NCBI GenBank assembly: GCA_000507305.1
Contig: DF240171.1
Span: forward strand, 1-64,000
Reading direction: 5' to 3'
Length of the DNA: 64,000 bases
Source of the DNA: Breviolum minutum Mf 1.05b.01
Taxonomy: Eukaryota > Sar > Dinophyceae > Suessiales > Symbiodiniaceae
Both the position numbers and the translations under genes were made by a program. Position 1 is the first letter of the stretch. Every line of letters starts with the position of its first letter. This document shows positions 41,040 to 55,000 of this stretch, one piece after another. The notes below the pieces were generated by a model, which saw only the letters and a program-made list of their open reading frames with translations, searched no databases and had not been told where the DNA came from.

Positions 41040-41880
41040 TTGCGAGGTCCTCCACGGCGTGGTGGTAGCGTGCCCAAGAGGTTTGAGGCCATCAACTATC
41101 AAACTCAGTGCCATGTTGGCCCAAGAGATGAAAAGGAAGAGTCAGTGACAAGAATTCATAAGAATTCACTGGGCCAATTCTGGTGTTGAAAAGGCACAAG
41201 GATGTCACACTAGATTCAACCAGATGATCTTAGTCAGACTTGATTGGTTCATTTGATGTTGTGGCCCACATTTTGTTGTTTCTCAATCAGTTTCTCTAGT
41301 TTTGCTCCTGTGGAGTTCTGGTACCACATTCCGCTAGCATTTGGCCAGGCTGTTTCGGAGCAGCAGCCACCACCAAGGTTTTGGGGGGTTCAAATTCTGG
41401 AAATCATTGCGGTGTTCCATGTGTACCGGGTACATCCGGGTACCAAGTTTAACGGCCTTGCCTGTGGAGTATCGACAGGTTTATGCATGCATGAACGCAA
41501 AAAAGAAGACGCTCGCAGCATTTCTCATGCGATGGATCAGGCCATCCAGTCGGCCTGGATCAACTGAGAGTCAGGAGATGAGGGCCCCGTGTTTTTCACG
41601 GCCACTTAGCAGGTCCCTATTTGCTAAAATGAATATAGAGGAATGAAATAAAACTGATGCAAATTGATTGTTGGGGAATGACACTCAACATCCAGACGTG
41701 AATGTTAGACTCTCTATCAACATTCTTGGAACATGTTTGGAAGAACTGTCCAACAGCGTGGATTCTTTATAGGAGCAAGGGCGAGGTTGTCCTAGATGTG
41801 GCCGTCAATTGGCTGGAAGAGCCCTGGCATAGGCCTCAGATCAGATGTTGCCAAGGCCACAAATTTGGTGTTGCACACAT
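41040..41880 (+). CDS. Cluster of candidate exons, unknown gene
   Basis: Four coding-looking frames on +: about 41046-41150 (RGPPRRGGSVPKRFEAINYQ, GPRDEKEES), 41290-41378 (APVEFWYHIPLAFGQ, then AVSEQQPPPR), about 41455-41567 (two overlapping frames compete), and 41702-41850 (FLEHVWKNCPTAWILYRSKG, EVVLDVAVNWLEEPWHRP). The last is the most convincing. None matches a family I know. Joins were not resolved, so this marks the area rather than a model. Confidence 0.4.
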
Positions 41881-42827
41881 ATTTGCACATACATCATTGA
41901 CAATCATTCATCATATTTTATCATCAATAAAAAGCAATGTAAAATATATGCAGCTTACATGTATTTACATATCGTACATATGTTGTCTAAAGAGGCTTTG
42001 TGTGTTGTGTGTGTGTGTGTTTTTTTTGCCGAATATTATGGCTTATTATTCGGATCTTTGTATACACGATTGGTATGTAACTGATAAGCTGTTTTTTGCA
42101 GCCCTGAATTCCCCCCAAGGTGATGCACCTGAAATCCTGTGGCATCACCCGCTCCAGAGGGGATCCCTTTGCACCGTTTCTTGGACTGGATGAAGGACTA
42201 ACGGACTCCGTTTGGATGGTCCTTTTATGTGCTCCAAGTGTCTCCCAACCAAAAAAAATACAGTATGTTTAGTTTCATTGGATTCAATGGTTGTTTGGTG
42301 CGAATGTGTCCGAAAGTATGAGGACGGAAAGGAGGTTTTACCTTACCAATCTAAAGCCAGCAAAGTTTGGCATTTTTTGTTCCAAGGGAGATCTCCACAT
42401 AACCTCCATCCCATTTGTTCTCCCTCTAACGTCATCACTCACTTATCAGGTCCGATCAAGAGGAACGACGTGGTTGGACACCTGGTGTTGTTTTTGTTGA
42501 TGTCTTTATTCTTTCATATTTGATAATTATACTGCTAAAGTTTGCAACCAGAATCCCATTCAGTGTGTTTATCTACAATCGGCAACAGATTATTGCAGAT
42601 ATACCAATAAATGATGTATATTTACACTTTAATAATATAATATATTTGTAGAATATATATGTATATATATATATATGTTGCTTGTGTTTCAATTTTAGAT
42701 GACTGGAACATGCTGGAAGATTTCCCAAAAACCAGGGGTTTTTTCAAGTTCTTCAGGTCAGAGCACGGGGCCAACCATGGAGGCCAAGAATCAAATCTTC
42801 GATTTTTGGGGGTACCTGTTGATGGTT

Positions 42828-42937
42828 CAGACACCCTAAAAAACCACCGTTTGGATGGTGCTAAATTCCCTCGAAAAAAATGGGATAAAACTACCAACCG
42901 AGAGAAACAGGTGCGGGATTTTTAGCCATCAACGGTA
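42828..42937. repeat. Dispersed repeat E2 (pair with 10530-10631)
   Basis: ACCACCGTTTGGATGG...CCCTCGAAAAAAATGGG...ACTACCAACC...CCATCAACGG matches the stretch at 10530-10631 in the kinase intron in the same order. No clear terminal repeats seen. Confidence 0.5.
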
Positions 42938-42961
42938 TCACCTGCCAAAATTTGTAGTGCC

Positions 42962-43085
42962 GTGATGCTTCAGATTTCGGCATGTGAGGCTCGTTCTCCA
43001 CCTCTTCCAGCAAGGAAGGCACGAGACATTCGGGAAGAAGATAATTACAAAATCAAGTTCCGATTGGAAGTGGATTTCTTGAGTT
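42962..43085 (+). CDS. Candidate exon, unknown protein
   Basis: The frame encodes CEARSPPLPARKARDIREED and NYKIKFRLEVDF, protein-like in composition. A second frame at about 43597-43800 (PGAAGSASNLVERGTLETND) could be a later exon of the same gene. Borders unresolved. Confidence 0.35.
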
Positions 43086-43809
43086 CAACCTTACCTTGTC
43101 ATCTTAGTGTTGTTTTTCCTACACTGGAAATGTTTGAAGCTGGGCTTGTTGGGCCGGTTCAACTTCAACCAACATCAACCAACTGGGATGTCGTATGATT
43201 ATGGCAGATCGGGCTTGAACTTTCATTCCTGTAATCCAGAAGCAAAAGACAACTGTTCTCAGCAGCCCGGAGTGTTGTTTTGCTTAACCCTGACACTAAC
43301 ATCTCGGCTTGAAAGCAGAGGAGCTCGTCAGAGCAAATGATGTAGATGTATTTGAATTTATTCTCATATGTTATTGTGTTTTCATTATCATTTGGAGTTC
43401 GTAGGGGCCACCCAAAACCTAGAATCCAACACTGTGCTGGCTTCTGGACCCTTTCTGCTTCAGATCCAAGCTTTTAACATGTCTCAAAGTTGTTATTCAT
43501 AGTTTACATTACGTTTCCATAATTCTCTCCTCAGTAGTGAAACTTTGTGAACCATTCAAGTCTCTATTCCCAAACCAATCCGGCAAAAAAAAAAAGTGCC
43601 CAAAAAATCTCCAGCCACGTGACACCCCTTTCATCACCTGCAACAACATGCCGGGAGCAGCTGGGAGTGCGTCAAATCTCGTGGAACGTGGCACCTTGGA
43701 GACCAATGATCTTCTACTTGGAGGTGTATTTCTAACCCTTACGGAGGTCCAGTGTTTTTCTGTGGCTTTGAAGCTGGACAAAAGCCTCAATGACTACAGG
43801 GTTCAGTGA

Positions 43810-45380
43810 AATGCATAGCGGAAACAGCCTAAGACATTCGATGGTTTCAGGACGGGTTTGATGATGATTTGATGGTTTTTTATGATTATTTTTGGCCTAT
43901 TCTGTCCTTTTAAAGGGTTACTACACCACAGCACTCGCCCGTTTTTTCTAGTCTTTTCCCTCTTGAGGCTTTGGTGCAGATGTGATTGCTCATTTACGCA
44001 GTTTGGATCGTGGCACAGCTGCAAGGAATAAACGACCGCATGTTGGATTTTTGATGCATTGAAATCATTGAACTTGATTTCCATGTTGGATTGTTTCTAC
44101 ATCAATGATTCTACCTTGAATTGAACTGGCTTTGTGGACCGCAACATCCTTTGGCAAAGTCCTTGACCACGCAGCCCAGCAAAGTAAAGTACGGGAACAT
44201 GTGAAAGTAAGAAGGCAAAGACCAGCCTGTTTGTTTTCCATTGTTTCCTGTTCAATTCGTGTGTTATGTAATAATATACATATATATTATATCATTTATA
44301 TCTGATTATATCCTGTGGTAGCATGAATTGATGGCGCTGGAGCGAGAGAGATATATCATGATATATCCTGTGTAGTTGTATTTCCATCCATCTAAATCAT
44401 CTAAGGCACCACCCTGCAACAGCTGGATATCTTCTCGCCTTCTCCCGTGGCCGTTGCTGTGGCCTGGTTGCTGCGGGATGCTCCACGCTTGGAGCGGAGA
44501 GATATTTTGTCAGGGGAATTCGATCATTCTTGCTTGGCGGAGCAAACACTCAACATATAAGAGATATCTTAGATGTGTGGTACTATATGATATATGGCAG
44601 TAATTCTGGATGATTTGCCTTCAATGGTGCATTGTTTGGGGTGTGAATATGATGATGAATATGATGGCCTGTGTTTTTTAGATGAAATGAGGTTTTTGTC
44701 GAGGAAGCTTTAGCTTACAAACCTGGGACCGTGACAAGCAATAACCAAGACATGACATGTGTTCAAAACCATACGTTTGATTTGACTTGATTAGGGCCGC
44801 TTGGCAATCAATTTAATTCATTCACCCTTTACTGTAATATCAAGGTCCTTTTTTTTAAGTTATATCATGTTATTTATAGAGGCCGGCCCGCTGTGGCAGT
44901 GCACTTTTTTAATGATTTCTCTCTTAAGATGTCCACTGTTGTAGGGTTGCAAGCATCTTTAAAAAAAACAAATGCATGTTTCTATGTCAATGGTTTATCT
45001 TACCTAGCAGGGACTTTAAAGTGTTAACTATTGCAACCAAGCAGTAGCAAAGAAACATTGCAACTCATAAGAAGTAACATCTTATTCACTTATAGAATTA
45101 CAAATATGGCCACATTGAGGAATGCAGTGAATTACATTGAACTTGATACTTATAAATATTGAACCAAGATGCAGAATGCACTGGAACATTCTATTAGGAA
45201 ATCTTTCAATGCATGTCAATCAGCCATCATCTTTTGTTGGAGCAACATAGAAGAGATATATATATATACACATGGTCACCCCCCTCCAAGATCTACCTAA
45301 GTCATTTGTAATGGTATTTACAGTATAAGATGCATATGTTCCTATACCCAAATTCACTAAAATTTTGAAAGTGATCTCAA
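43810..45380. other. Non-coding stretch before the assembly gap
   Basis: About 1.6 kb without a convincing exon. AT-rich with TATATA tracts near 44275-44345 and 45255. Ends at the N run. Confidence 0.5.
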
Positions 45381-45499
45381 NNNNNNNNNNNNNNNNNNNN
45401 NNNNNNNNNNNNNNNNNNNNNNNNNNNNNNNNNNNNNNNNNNNNNNNNNNNNNNNNNNNNNNNNNNNNNNNNNNNNNNNNNNNNNNNNNNNNNNNNNNN
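45381..45499. other. Assembly gap (119 N)
   Basis: Run of N. The repeat starting immediately after it suggests the gap arises from an unresolved tandem array. Confidence 1.
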
Positions 45500-45500
45500 A

Positions 45501-45690
45501 AACAAAATTGCAGACCCTAACTCACCAGCTTGTACCTACATGGGTCTTGCAATTTTGTTGTTTTTGTTGTTTTTTGTTTTCTCGAGGTTCTTTTGGTTTT
45601 TGACCAAAAGTATCAAAAACCTCGAGAAAACAAAAAAAAATGCAGACCCTAACTCACCAGCTTGTACCTACATGGGTCTTGCAATTTTGG
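45501..45690. repeat. Tandem hairpin-bearing repeat next to the gap
   Basis: A 49-bp block (45509-45557) is repeated exactly at 45641-45689, an offset of 132 bp. Each block carries an imperfect inverted repeat (CAAAATTGCAGACCC / GGGTCTTGCAATTTTG). Between them lies a second hairpin with arms GTTTTCTCGAGGTT (45576-45589) and AACCTCGAGAAAAC (45618-45631), extended by T/A runs. The array probably continues into the gap. Confidence 0.9.
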
Positions 45691-45897
45691 TTTTGTTTGC
45701 TTTTTTACATGATGTCAGACCATGTGCTAGGTGATGACTTCAGTTTATTAAAGAATGTAGTAATTGTATAAAAATGACGGTTTTAGCGCACTGCCACGGT
45801 AGGCCGTTCGGTATTTATATCATATATATATATATATCAAGTTATCCCAATGTATGTCATATAACTTCAAAATACATACCCTTTTGATGCCCTGCAG

Positions 45898-46036
45898 GAG
45901 TCCTTGACCACCTCCCCCTCCCATGCTGTCAATATCCGAGCGGTCACTGCACTGCTGAAGCTGGACACCGCCGCGCTGGTTCGGCTGATAGCACCCATAG
46001 ATGCTGGAAAGGACGGGAATATGCAGAAGATGGGAG
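45898..46036 (+). CDS. Exon of large helical gene
   Basis: Between CCTGCAG|G and GGAG|GTGAGT, 139 nt, ending in phase 1. It encodes HAVNIRAVTALLKLDTAALV and RLIAPIDAGKDGNMQ, two amphipathic helices like a HEAT/ARM unit. GC content is well above the flanks. Confidence 0.75.
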
Positions 46037-49000
46037 GTGAGTGAGGGATAGTAAGGGTCAATAGTGAGAGGCAGATGTCATGCGATATGATGAGGATGAT
46101 TATGAGTCAGTTTGTTTGATAATTTAAACGCTTGAGAGCGAAGCTCAGAGTGAGTATTCATTTATTAGCCAGAGATTTGTACATCACTGTCATATATCCT
46201 AGAATTCCTTAGCTACAAATCAGTAGGATTACAAGCTCTTTGTCAGACTTCTGCCGCCTCGGAGTAAGGAGTTGCCATCACCACTCAGCTCTTCCTGTCA
46301 AATGGTGGCACTTCAATCATTGGCCCGTTTGGGCCATGGTGCCCTGCGCATTGCCCTGACTTCAACGAGTGCACTCCAGCGGCTGTTGGACAGTTGCCGT
46401 CCCTGCACTGCTGCTCGGATCCTGCTGAAGGGCGCCACAGAAGAGGAGCACCTTGGATTGGAAGCCAATGAATGTGAACTTTGCCCAGGTCATTGAAAGA
46501 TTGGGAAGAAGGAGATTACAAAATGAGAATTTTGCTTGACAGTATATTTGACTGTGGTTGTTTCTTGTTTTTCCATGCCTGCCATGGGTTTTCGATCTTT
46601 CCACTTGCACCCTTGCACCACCCAGATCGCAACTGGTGCGCGAACGCTGGCCAAGCCTCATACGCCATGTGCCTGTGAAGGCGGCGTTTTCCTTGGCCTC
46701 AAGGATGCCTCGGTTCCATGGCAAACATGGCAAACCAGCCAACGTGGCTGACGTGGCTGTTGCTGGTATCCCTATCCACTTCTTGTTTGGTGGTTGTTTG
46801 GAATTTTAGGAAACATGCAAGAAAGTTTTTTAAACATATCACTTATGATGGTACAAAACAACTCAAGAACTTATTCCACTGTGTGTTGTGAAGGTTTGAC
46901 TTGTGCCCTCATTTGGCAAGTGCAAAATAGATGCTAGGGAAGCTCGCCTGCTTACTAGTAGCTGTGTCAATCAACACTTCAGGAATAATTGACACCATTC
47001 TTCCCTCCCAGCTGGCAATTTTAGAAAGCCTTGAAATTGAAAGAAGTTCAATTCTTTCCCCCCATGAACACCTAGATTTACAAGGTAAATGCAAGTTATA
47101 CATCCACTTGCAAAGTCTCATAGTCATATATGATGTTTGAACAACTCACCCTTTCAACACCAACTAGATTCTACTGCGTGTCCAAGACAGGCAATCCTGT
47201 ACTCCTGTCATGACAAACCTAAAGGTTAACTAAGCCTGTCATTTTGCAGAGGTTGTGCTTGCAGCTGATGTTGGAGACACCTCCACTGATATGGGGTCCC
47301 CAGCAATTTGACCATGTGGTGTCCGTGGCAGTAGCAGCTTCCCCCGATTCCGCGGTTCACATGCTGGAGCAGCTAGCACGAGATCCCAAAACGTTTTTCT
47401 CAAAGCCTTTAGTGTTACTTGGAAGATGTTTCAGACAAAAGATGAGATAATGAATAGACTTGTTAAGTGCTGAGATTGAAGTGATTGAAGTATATGTCAA
47501 AAAGAAGAGACTGAAGGTTTGAAGGTCCAATGGTGACCAACATCTATCAATAGATTTTATACTGAACTGTTTAGTTACATGTATGTTTCCACTGTATTAC
47601 TGTATGTACTTAGATTGCTGTAGATCAATGATGCATGATTCATGAGAAGTCAGCCAGATCAGCCACAGACCAAAGCTTTGATAAGAAAACTGAGTTTTTT
47701 TCTTGGTTTCCATGTTATGATGCCAATGCCACTGAGCCACTGGAAGAGTCGGCGTTCTAAAAGATCCAAACAATCCAAACAAAAGTACACTGGGATTTTT
47801 TGGTGTTTAGCCATGTTAATTCACTTCAAGTTTGGAGATGTGCGATTTAACATCCAACCACTAGCCGCTTGTAAAGCTCATTTATGAACTTTCGCAACCT
47901 CGAGAACAAACTCGAATAGCGTTTCTCAATTTAGTTGTGATGTCTCTTCCATGAAATCTTTAATTAAATCCAACTGGTTGTCAAGATTGATTCCTACTTC
48001 CATTTGTATCACCTTGTGCCAACATCCAAGGTTGGTTATTTGGAAGGGTGTTACCCGAAAGAAAGCACCAAAAGACACTCTGCAACTACTACGTCGTTGT
48101 TTAGAACAGAGTCACCCCACTGGCTTCAGAGTCACCTCGCTGCCGCAGCCAATCGGGAAGACGAGCAAGACCCCATCGATTGCTGAAGAATGGGGTCAAA
48201 TCCTGTCAAACTTGGGCGAGAGAAACTCGGCCTATAAAAAAATATGAGCTAAAGAGGGCCTTTTCATGGAACTGAAGGGAAATTGTAGTGAAATTCCTTG
48301 CTAAATACCGACATGTCCCGGGGATGTGATCGGCATTGCCCAAGTATGGCATGTTGGCGTTCAGGAGCCGCCAGACATGGTGAAAATCGGTGGCCAGAGG
48401 TGATCGAGGCGAGTATTCAACTGGTGAATCTTGATCTGAAATGGTGCAACATTGACACCAATTGGTCCACCTTTTTTCGGTTCCAAAAGAGATAGGGCAG
48501 GTAGGGAAGGAAATAATTAATGAAAACGTAGGTGGATGGTGGTATGTGATGGGAAGGTGGCAAAATCGAATCCTATTGGGATGACGGACTGATGGAAATG
48601 GAAAGGCAGAGATTGTTACAGTTGCAGACTGTTGGGGTAGGTATCACTAGAGAAATACGGATAGCGCTATAACAAGTCATTGCTGTATGGCGAGTCACGC
48701 AAAAAAGACTTTACCAAGCGCTCCAGGTAAAGATGCATCCCATGTCACCCAAAGCTGCCAATTCCCATGGCGTCTTGCAGATGCCATGATATCGGGACCA
48801 ACACTTGAAATTGATTAAATTAATTCTTTCTGAGTGCGGCATTGCTCACAACCCGTATGCTGTTGCAGACACCTACAAATTCTCATCATGATAATATTAT
48901 TATAGAATGGATAATCGAAGCTAACAAGATTATCTCAGGTAAAGGTTGGATATGCAGTAGATGGAAACATGTTATGTGAGTGACTTCAGTTGCAATTAAT

Positions 49001-52000
49001 ATATTTTTCTTCTTCCGCCAAGAGATTGAATTTGGACCAAGGAAAGTGCTAGGCTCTGCCAGTGCTTCTGCTCTATTAGCAGCATGCACCAGAAAAATGC
49101 CACTGGTGGAGATGGTCAGTGATCATCAACTTAAAGAGCTTATGAGTTGTGCAACTTGCACAGCACTATTGTTTCACTCGTTTACTAAGAGTTTCCATGT
49201 CTATGTCTCTGTGTCTCTGGACCTATTCTCAGATTCATAAAAGGCCATTGTGGGCATCAGTCTTTTGAGCTGGCTTCAGCCGAAACAGCCATGTGTACAA
49301 TGTGTAGATATTGGCATGTGAACAATGAGTCAAGGCGCCTCAGGGTATGATGCATCAAACAAGAAATTGAAGGTACTGTTTTGTTTCCATTAGTAGCTGT
49401 ATCTTAGAATAGGTATTTCAACTTGGTGAATTCTTGTTCTATATACACTATACCCAGATGCTGGCACCGAAATATTGGAGTTGATGTGCCACCAATCCAA
49501 CGCCTCAAGGACCTGGAACATTTGACAGAGATCCTGGTCCTGTTGCGAAGACGGAAAGTACCAGAGCAACGCCTGGAAGAAGCAGTAAATCAACGACTGG
49601 AAGGTTTGAAAGGCGATGAAATGTCATTGAAATATTTTGGGTGGCTTGCATTTGCAAAGGATGCTTGAAGTTGTTTGATTTGTTTGTGATATTGTGTGTG
49701 TGTTCTCAATGTTGGAACAATGTTGGAAGAAGCAATGAAAATGAAAGCGACTGTTGTCCTGCAGGAAGTTTACTAGTGAAGGCCCACTTCTTCTTGGGGA
49801 TGTGTGACATTGTGCCATACCCTTGCTGAGTTCAACAATCAGACGTTTATATTTTTTCCTATTCAACCTTCTTCCCAAGCACCACTTTTCCGCAATACAA
49901 CATCAAAAAATACTCAATTGGAAACCAAGCAAAAGGACACGCAGCTACAAAATTTGAGTGGTATCCTCCATACCAAGTGATTTTGTATGAGATTTGTGCA
50001 ATTTGTTTGATTCGCACCATGTTGCCCTTGAATTTCTAAGGGCACTGGATCGTTTGGCCGCTTGGCCAAACACAGCGCGATGTCGCTGGGCGCAGCTGCT
50101 GAGTCAACAGCCTCCAGCCGAAGTAGCAGGAGGCCCAGCACCAGAGGAGCCGCGGAGCGGATGAGATGTGGTGTCGTTGGAAGTTGGAAGGGATGATGAA
50201 TTGAGTGTGTATATGTGATCATATGTATACTTATAATTATATATTTAGACACCCCCAAAGTTTAACATGGAACCTGAAACTGATGGTTTCCAAAAGGAGT
50301 CTCCTTTTCCAGGGCAAGATTTTCAGGTTCCATGTTAAACTTCAGGGGTGTATTCGTTTTGCAGTTGAAAGTCTATTATATATTTATATAATCATATATG
50401 TTTTCATTTTTTCGATATGATTACACGGCTTGCAGGGATATGTTCATAATGTTTTTTTTTGATGACTGACAGATCTAGGATAGATCCTGATATGATACTG
50501 TAAGAAAACAACATAATGATTATCACAATGATTATGGTAGTATGTATAAATGTATTTGTGATGAAGATGAGGAAAACAACAAACAACAAGTAAATCATGA
50601 TGACAAACACGACGAAGGATGAAAATTCCCAAACAACATCATGGTGCGTCTTCCAGTAGCCTAGTGATAGAGGACAGGATTGGTCCATAAACCCGCAGGA
50701 TTACCTTGAAATCCTAGCCTGGCAGCCTGCCAGCAATGAGCCTCGCATTTCAAAGCTGCATTTGTTTGGCAAAAAAGATGCCAGCCCAATACCAGTCATG
50801 GATATGTATTATTTGTCAAACCAGTTGATATACATGAATGGGTTTTGTGGTGTTCACATCTCTCGGTTGAGATTTATGATTCGGATTTGACGCCACTCAG
50901 CTGTTTTGTTTCCCAACGTACATGCACAATCATGCATTCTAAGGTATACTTTTGATATCTCACGTTTGCAGCTGCGTAACGTACATGCTGTATCTTTATA
51001 TATATATATTGAATTCGTGTTATTATCAAAGACATGTGTTTCCCCATTGCTTCACCAAATCAGTTGTTGAGATGAAAGGTATGATTGTCACATATCTCAC
51101 AAAAGAATACAAAAGACATGTTGAAAGAAAGGCAGATCATTTGATAAAAGGAACACACACTCTCTTCGAGACAGGTAGCCCAAGACCTGGTTTGGTTGAC
51201 GGACGACATTCTACACAACTTACTTGAAGTTGGGTTTTGCATTTGAACAAAATCATAAAGAGTCATCAAGATGTATACATACAATTATTTGAAGTCATGT
51301 TATCCGATTGAACCTGCGCAGTTTTCACCTTTTCCTATCCCTCCAAGCTCACATCATCATCCCATATGAGACTCCAAACACCAAGGTCATGGACTTGATA
51401 AAACAACGGTGTAACAACTCCAATGCATTAGCAACTGAGATCGGTTGACAAACACGAGGGAAGGTTAGGTGGATAATTGTGGAAACAAAAACGCTAAAAC
51501 TTTAGGATTTGTTGTTAGGTTGCCAGTTGGTGTGACAAACCTATTTGTTGTGTATGTTTGAAGATGTTTTAAGGGCTTTTGGGGGAGAGGGAACAAAGCA
51601 TAAAAGGTGTTCAGATTTCCGGTTTCGGAAAACATTGATGATTTGGATGACGGACAAGCTTTCATGATCAGAGGCATGTCGACAAAGGCAGCCAAGGTGA
51701 CGCTGTGATTACACAGACATGCTAAGGTAGAATAGGAGACAAATGCATGCTGATGCCATTTACTACCACCAGGCTGACAGGTGGAAACACAGACATTTGA
51801 TATAGAGATATATTGCATTTTTTTGGTACATCCATATGCCATATGATATGGATTTAAATGACAGAAGTTGTTTGCATGATGCCTACTTCTTCTTGACTCC
51901 CGCAGACAAGCAACCAATTCGCTTGCTCTCCTACACTGTGACCTTTGAGGCACGTCAATCCAGCTTCAATGCACTGATACGATGTGCTGCAAGAAACAGC

Positions 52001-55000
52001 CCTGCTGTTCTGGAGGCTTTGATTTTTTGTGGTGTTCCGGTCATAGGTTTTTCCCGCTTCCACCATGCGACATAAGCATAACATGCATGACATCCACCTC
52101 CACCTGCAGCAGACTCCGCCCAGGATGCTTTAGGCTTCTTTGAGCGACGTTTGAAGAACGAGCAGGACAACATTCGCATTTTGAGCCGCGTTCAGACATT
52201 TCAAAGTCTTGTGTTTTGGGCACAAGTGTTAGAAGATTGTGATTCCATCCAGCTACTTTTGAATGTCATTAGTCAAAGAGTCTTACTGCAATTTTTAATC
52301 TGCTTGACCACTGTGATGCCGATATTTGCGATTTTTTACATTGATTCATTTTGACCAACCTACTCACTCCTGTCTATAATTACATGTGACATGTGAGTGT
52401 TCTTTCCCAAGAACTGCCGAGTGATATGGATTAGCCAAGATCACTGACCAGAACTTCTTCGCATCGTGGCATGAAATTCCTTACCCAAATTCTAAGGCAC
52501 GGTGGTCCTACAGCAGATGTCACAAGTGGTACCAGTACTTTGGTGGAATACTTCTCACCTGAAGTCTTTGAAACAACTGCTGACCTTTTCTTTGCAAGCA
52601 AAAGGAACTTCTAGCGCTTCCTTGAGTGCATGGAAACAACTCGCAGAGGTGCAGCTGGTGAGGATCAGGAGATGAGTTTACACACACAGACGGATGATGA
52701 ATCTTCACGTAAGGTATATTATACCACATGGAAAGTAGATGGAGAAACTCCCCATGTATTGGTTTATCATGGCCCCTTACTAAACCACCTTTTGGGAGTG
52801 GCGATCGCCATCTACTTTCACCACAGGTGCTGCTGACCAATGGCGTGGCTTGTATCGAAGGCCATGAAGTGCACCTCTCTTTGCTTAGTGAAGGGGTCCT
52901 GCACTTGACAGAGATATCGTTGTACTTGGTCAGATTCTGAATGAAGGAGGAAGATTTATAGACATAAACGTCAGACATGTGATGACAGGTGGGTACAGGT
53001 GGTGTTTTTGTGTGTGTGTGTGTGTTTTTTTGGTGCTCCTTGGGAAGTATGAAGATGCATGTTTGGTTTTCCATTTCGGAATCTCAGCTTCCACTTTTTG
53101 ATGGGGCAGAAAACTAATGTTGGTGTTATTTTTTTCCCTGGCGTGAACGCAAAGAATCAACAGAGCCTGCCTATGCATATAAGGCACTTGATAAAATACC
53201 CACTCTACATATTTGGATTTGTTTTTAAGTCTTCGGAAGTTCAGGGGGACCATCCAACCCCATTGAAAATTAGAAGCTTCCAACATCAACATGTTTGAAA
53301 ATATCCGCTTGCAATCCACTACAAAGACACCGATGAGTTTTGACCTCCATGAGGTCAGCAGCTCTGGTACCTTTGCATTGGAAATCATACAACATTTACG
53401 AGCTGCGCATGTTTGGCCGCAGGAGGGTTTGTTTGCGGGTTGGTCAACCGGTGACATGGTTATCCAGGGATCCATCTCTATGAATTTGGAAGCTTATGAA
53501 ACCCCGAATCCCCTCACAACACAAGATTGGTTTGAGCTATCAGCTATCAGAAATTTAACCAATGGTTGTTGGTGGGCGGGTTGGTTTGAAATCCTTGCAT
53601 GCCTTGATGAAAGTTATCACTCCATTTTCTAGTACTATTCATGGACTAAGGCCTAGGGGACAACTGGACAAAGTTCCAAACCACCAGCAGTTGTTACAAC
53701 TGGACATTCCTTTTTCCATTCCCCCAAACCAAGCAATTGAAATCCTTTTTCACAGGTGCTAAGCAAATGAATCGGATCGCTTCAAATGTGATGTTCAGGC
53801 TAAAGCGGAATTGCTAAGCAAAGCTATTTGTTGGTATACTTTTTTTAAAAGGAAACTATTGAAACCACTACCACCAACATCCACCAACCAACTGTTACCA
53901 TATCAATCCTTCCCAAACTCCCTTGATCCTTTGGCCTTTTTTTATTTCAGGATGACATCCACTTTGGAGCTCGCATTCTTCAGCGCCTTGTGGTGCCTTC
54001 TCCAAAACAATCCACAAGCGGCAAGATGTTGTGACAAAGAAAAGAAGATGATGTTGATGATAAATTCACAAATGTGAACAAGAAGCAGATGACCAGGATC
54101 ACTTTCATTAATTATATTATATCATAATATATATTTCATGTTTCCATATCATTTGAGTTCACTATTTCATAGTTACCTCAATATATTTGATATAATGCAT
54201 ATTCACACCTTGCGCATGCATGCGCATACGTATATGCTGAACACTTACATACCGTGTTTCCACGACACGGACATGCACGTTTCTGGATTGCAGTAGTCAT
54301 GATGCAGTACAGGATGGTTGGAAGATTTGGTTTACAGAAGTTAGAGTTACCATCCTTGAAACTAACGTAGCACTTGAAAACATGGTATCCCAAAATAGGA
54401 AGGTAGTCTTCCAAGCATCAATTTACAGTTGCGAGCTGTTTGTTTCAGGAAGGGCAGACGGAGCCACAGAATTTTGGACAAGTTCCAACATGTTCAAAGA
54501 AGCTGCATTGGATGAAGACAATTTTATATACAGTGACACTGATTCTACATACTTGGCCTAAGGATTTGGAGATTGGAACATCACCCGCTGAGAGTGGATT
54601 TCTTGTGAAGATGGAGATGTTGGAATGGCTCGTTCCTTGGAATTTAAGACGATCATTTGGCACAATTTGTTTAGGACTCCAAAACGGGGCAAAAATTGCA
54701 AAACTTCACAAATTGTACGATTCTTTGAAGATCTCGAAAGGTATTTTGAAGGATTCTAAGACATGACCATGTCTTTTTGTGCCCTTTCTTGCCAGATTTG
54801 ATCTGATTGGATTCATGTTGTCCAATCTTATGGGTACATTTGTCGACAGCCAAGCCGGATGTGCACGCTTTTTGTGTCCGCTTAGCTTGCGTAGATGCAT
54901 ACATGACAGTCATTCAGCAGATATACATGTAGTTATTTGTAGTTACTGTAGTTGTTTTTCAGCCCGACAACATGTCTATCCGATTTAGGCCATGTTCAAA

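Noticed and set aside
51465-51953. 162-codon frame on the - strand
   Set aside because: No family resemblance and AT-rich irregular composition; overlaps the acceptor region of a + strand exon.
52520-53475. Two long - strand frames (184 and 181 codons)
   Set aside because: They overlap each other and three + strand exons with splice sites, and include a GT/CA microsatellite.
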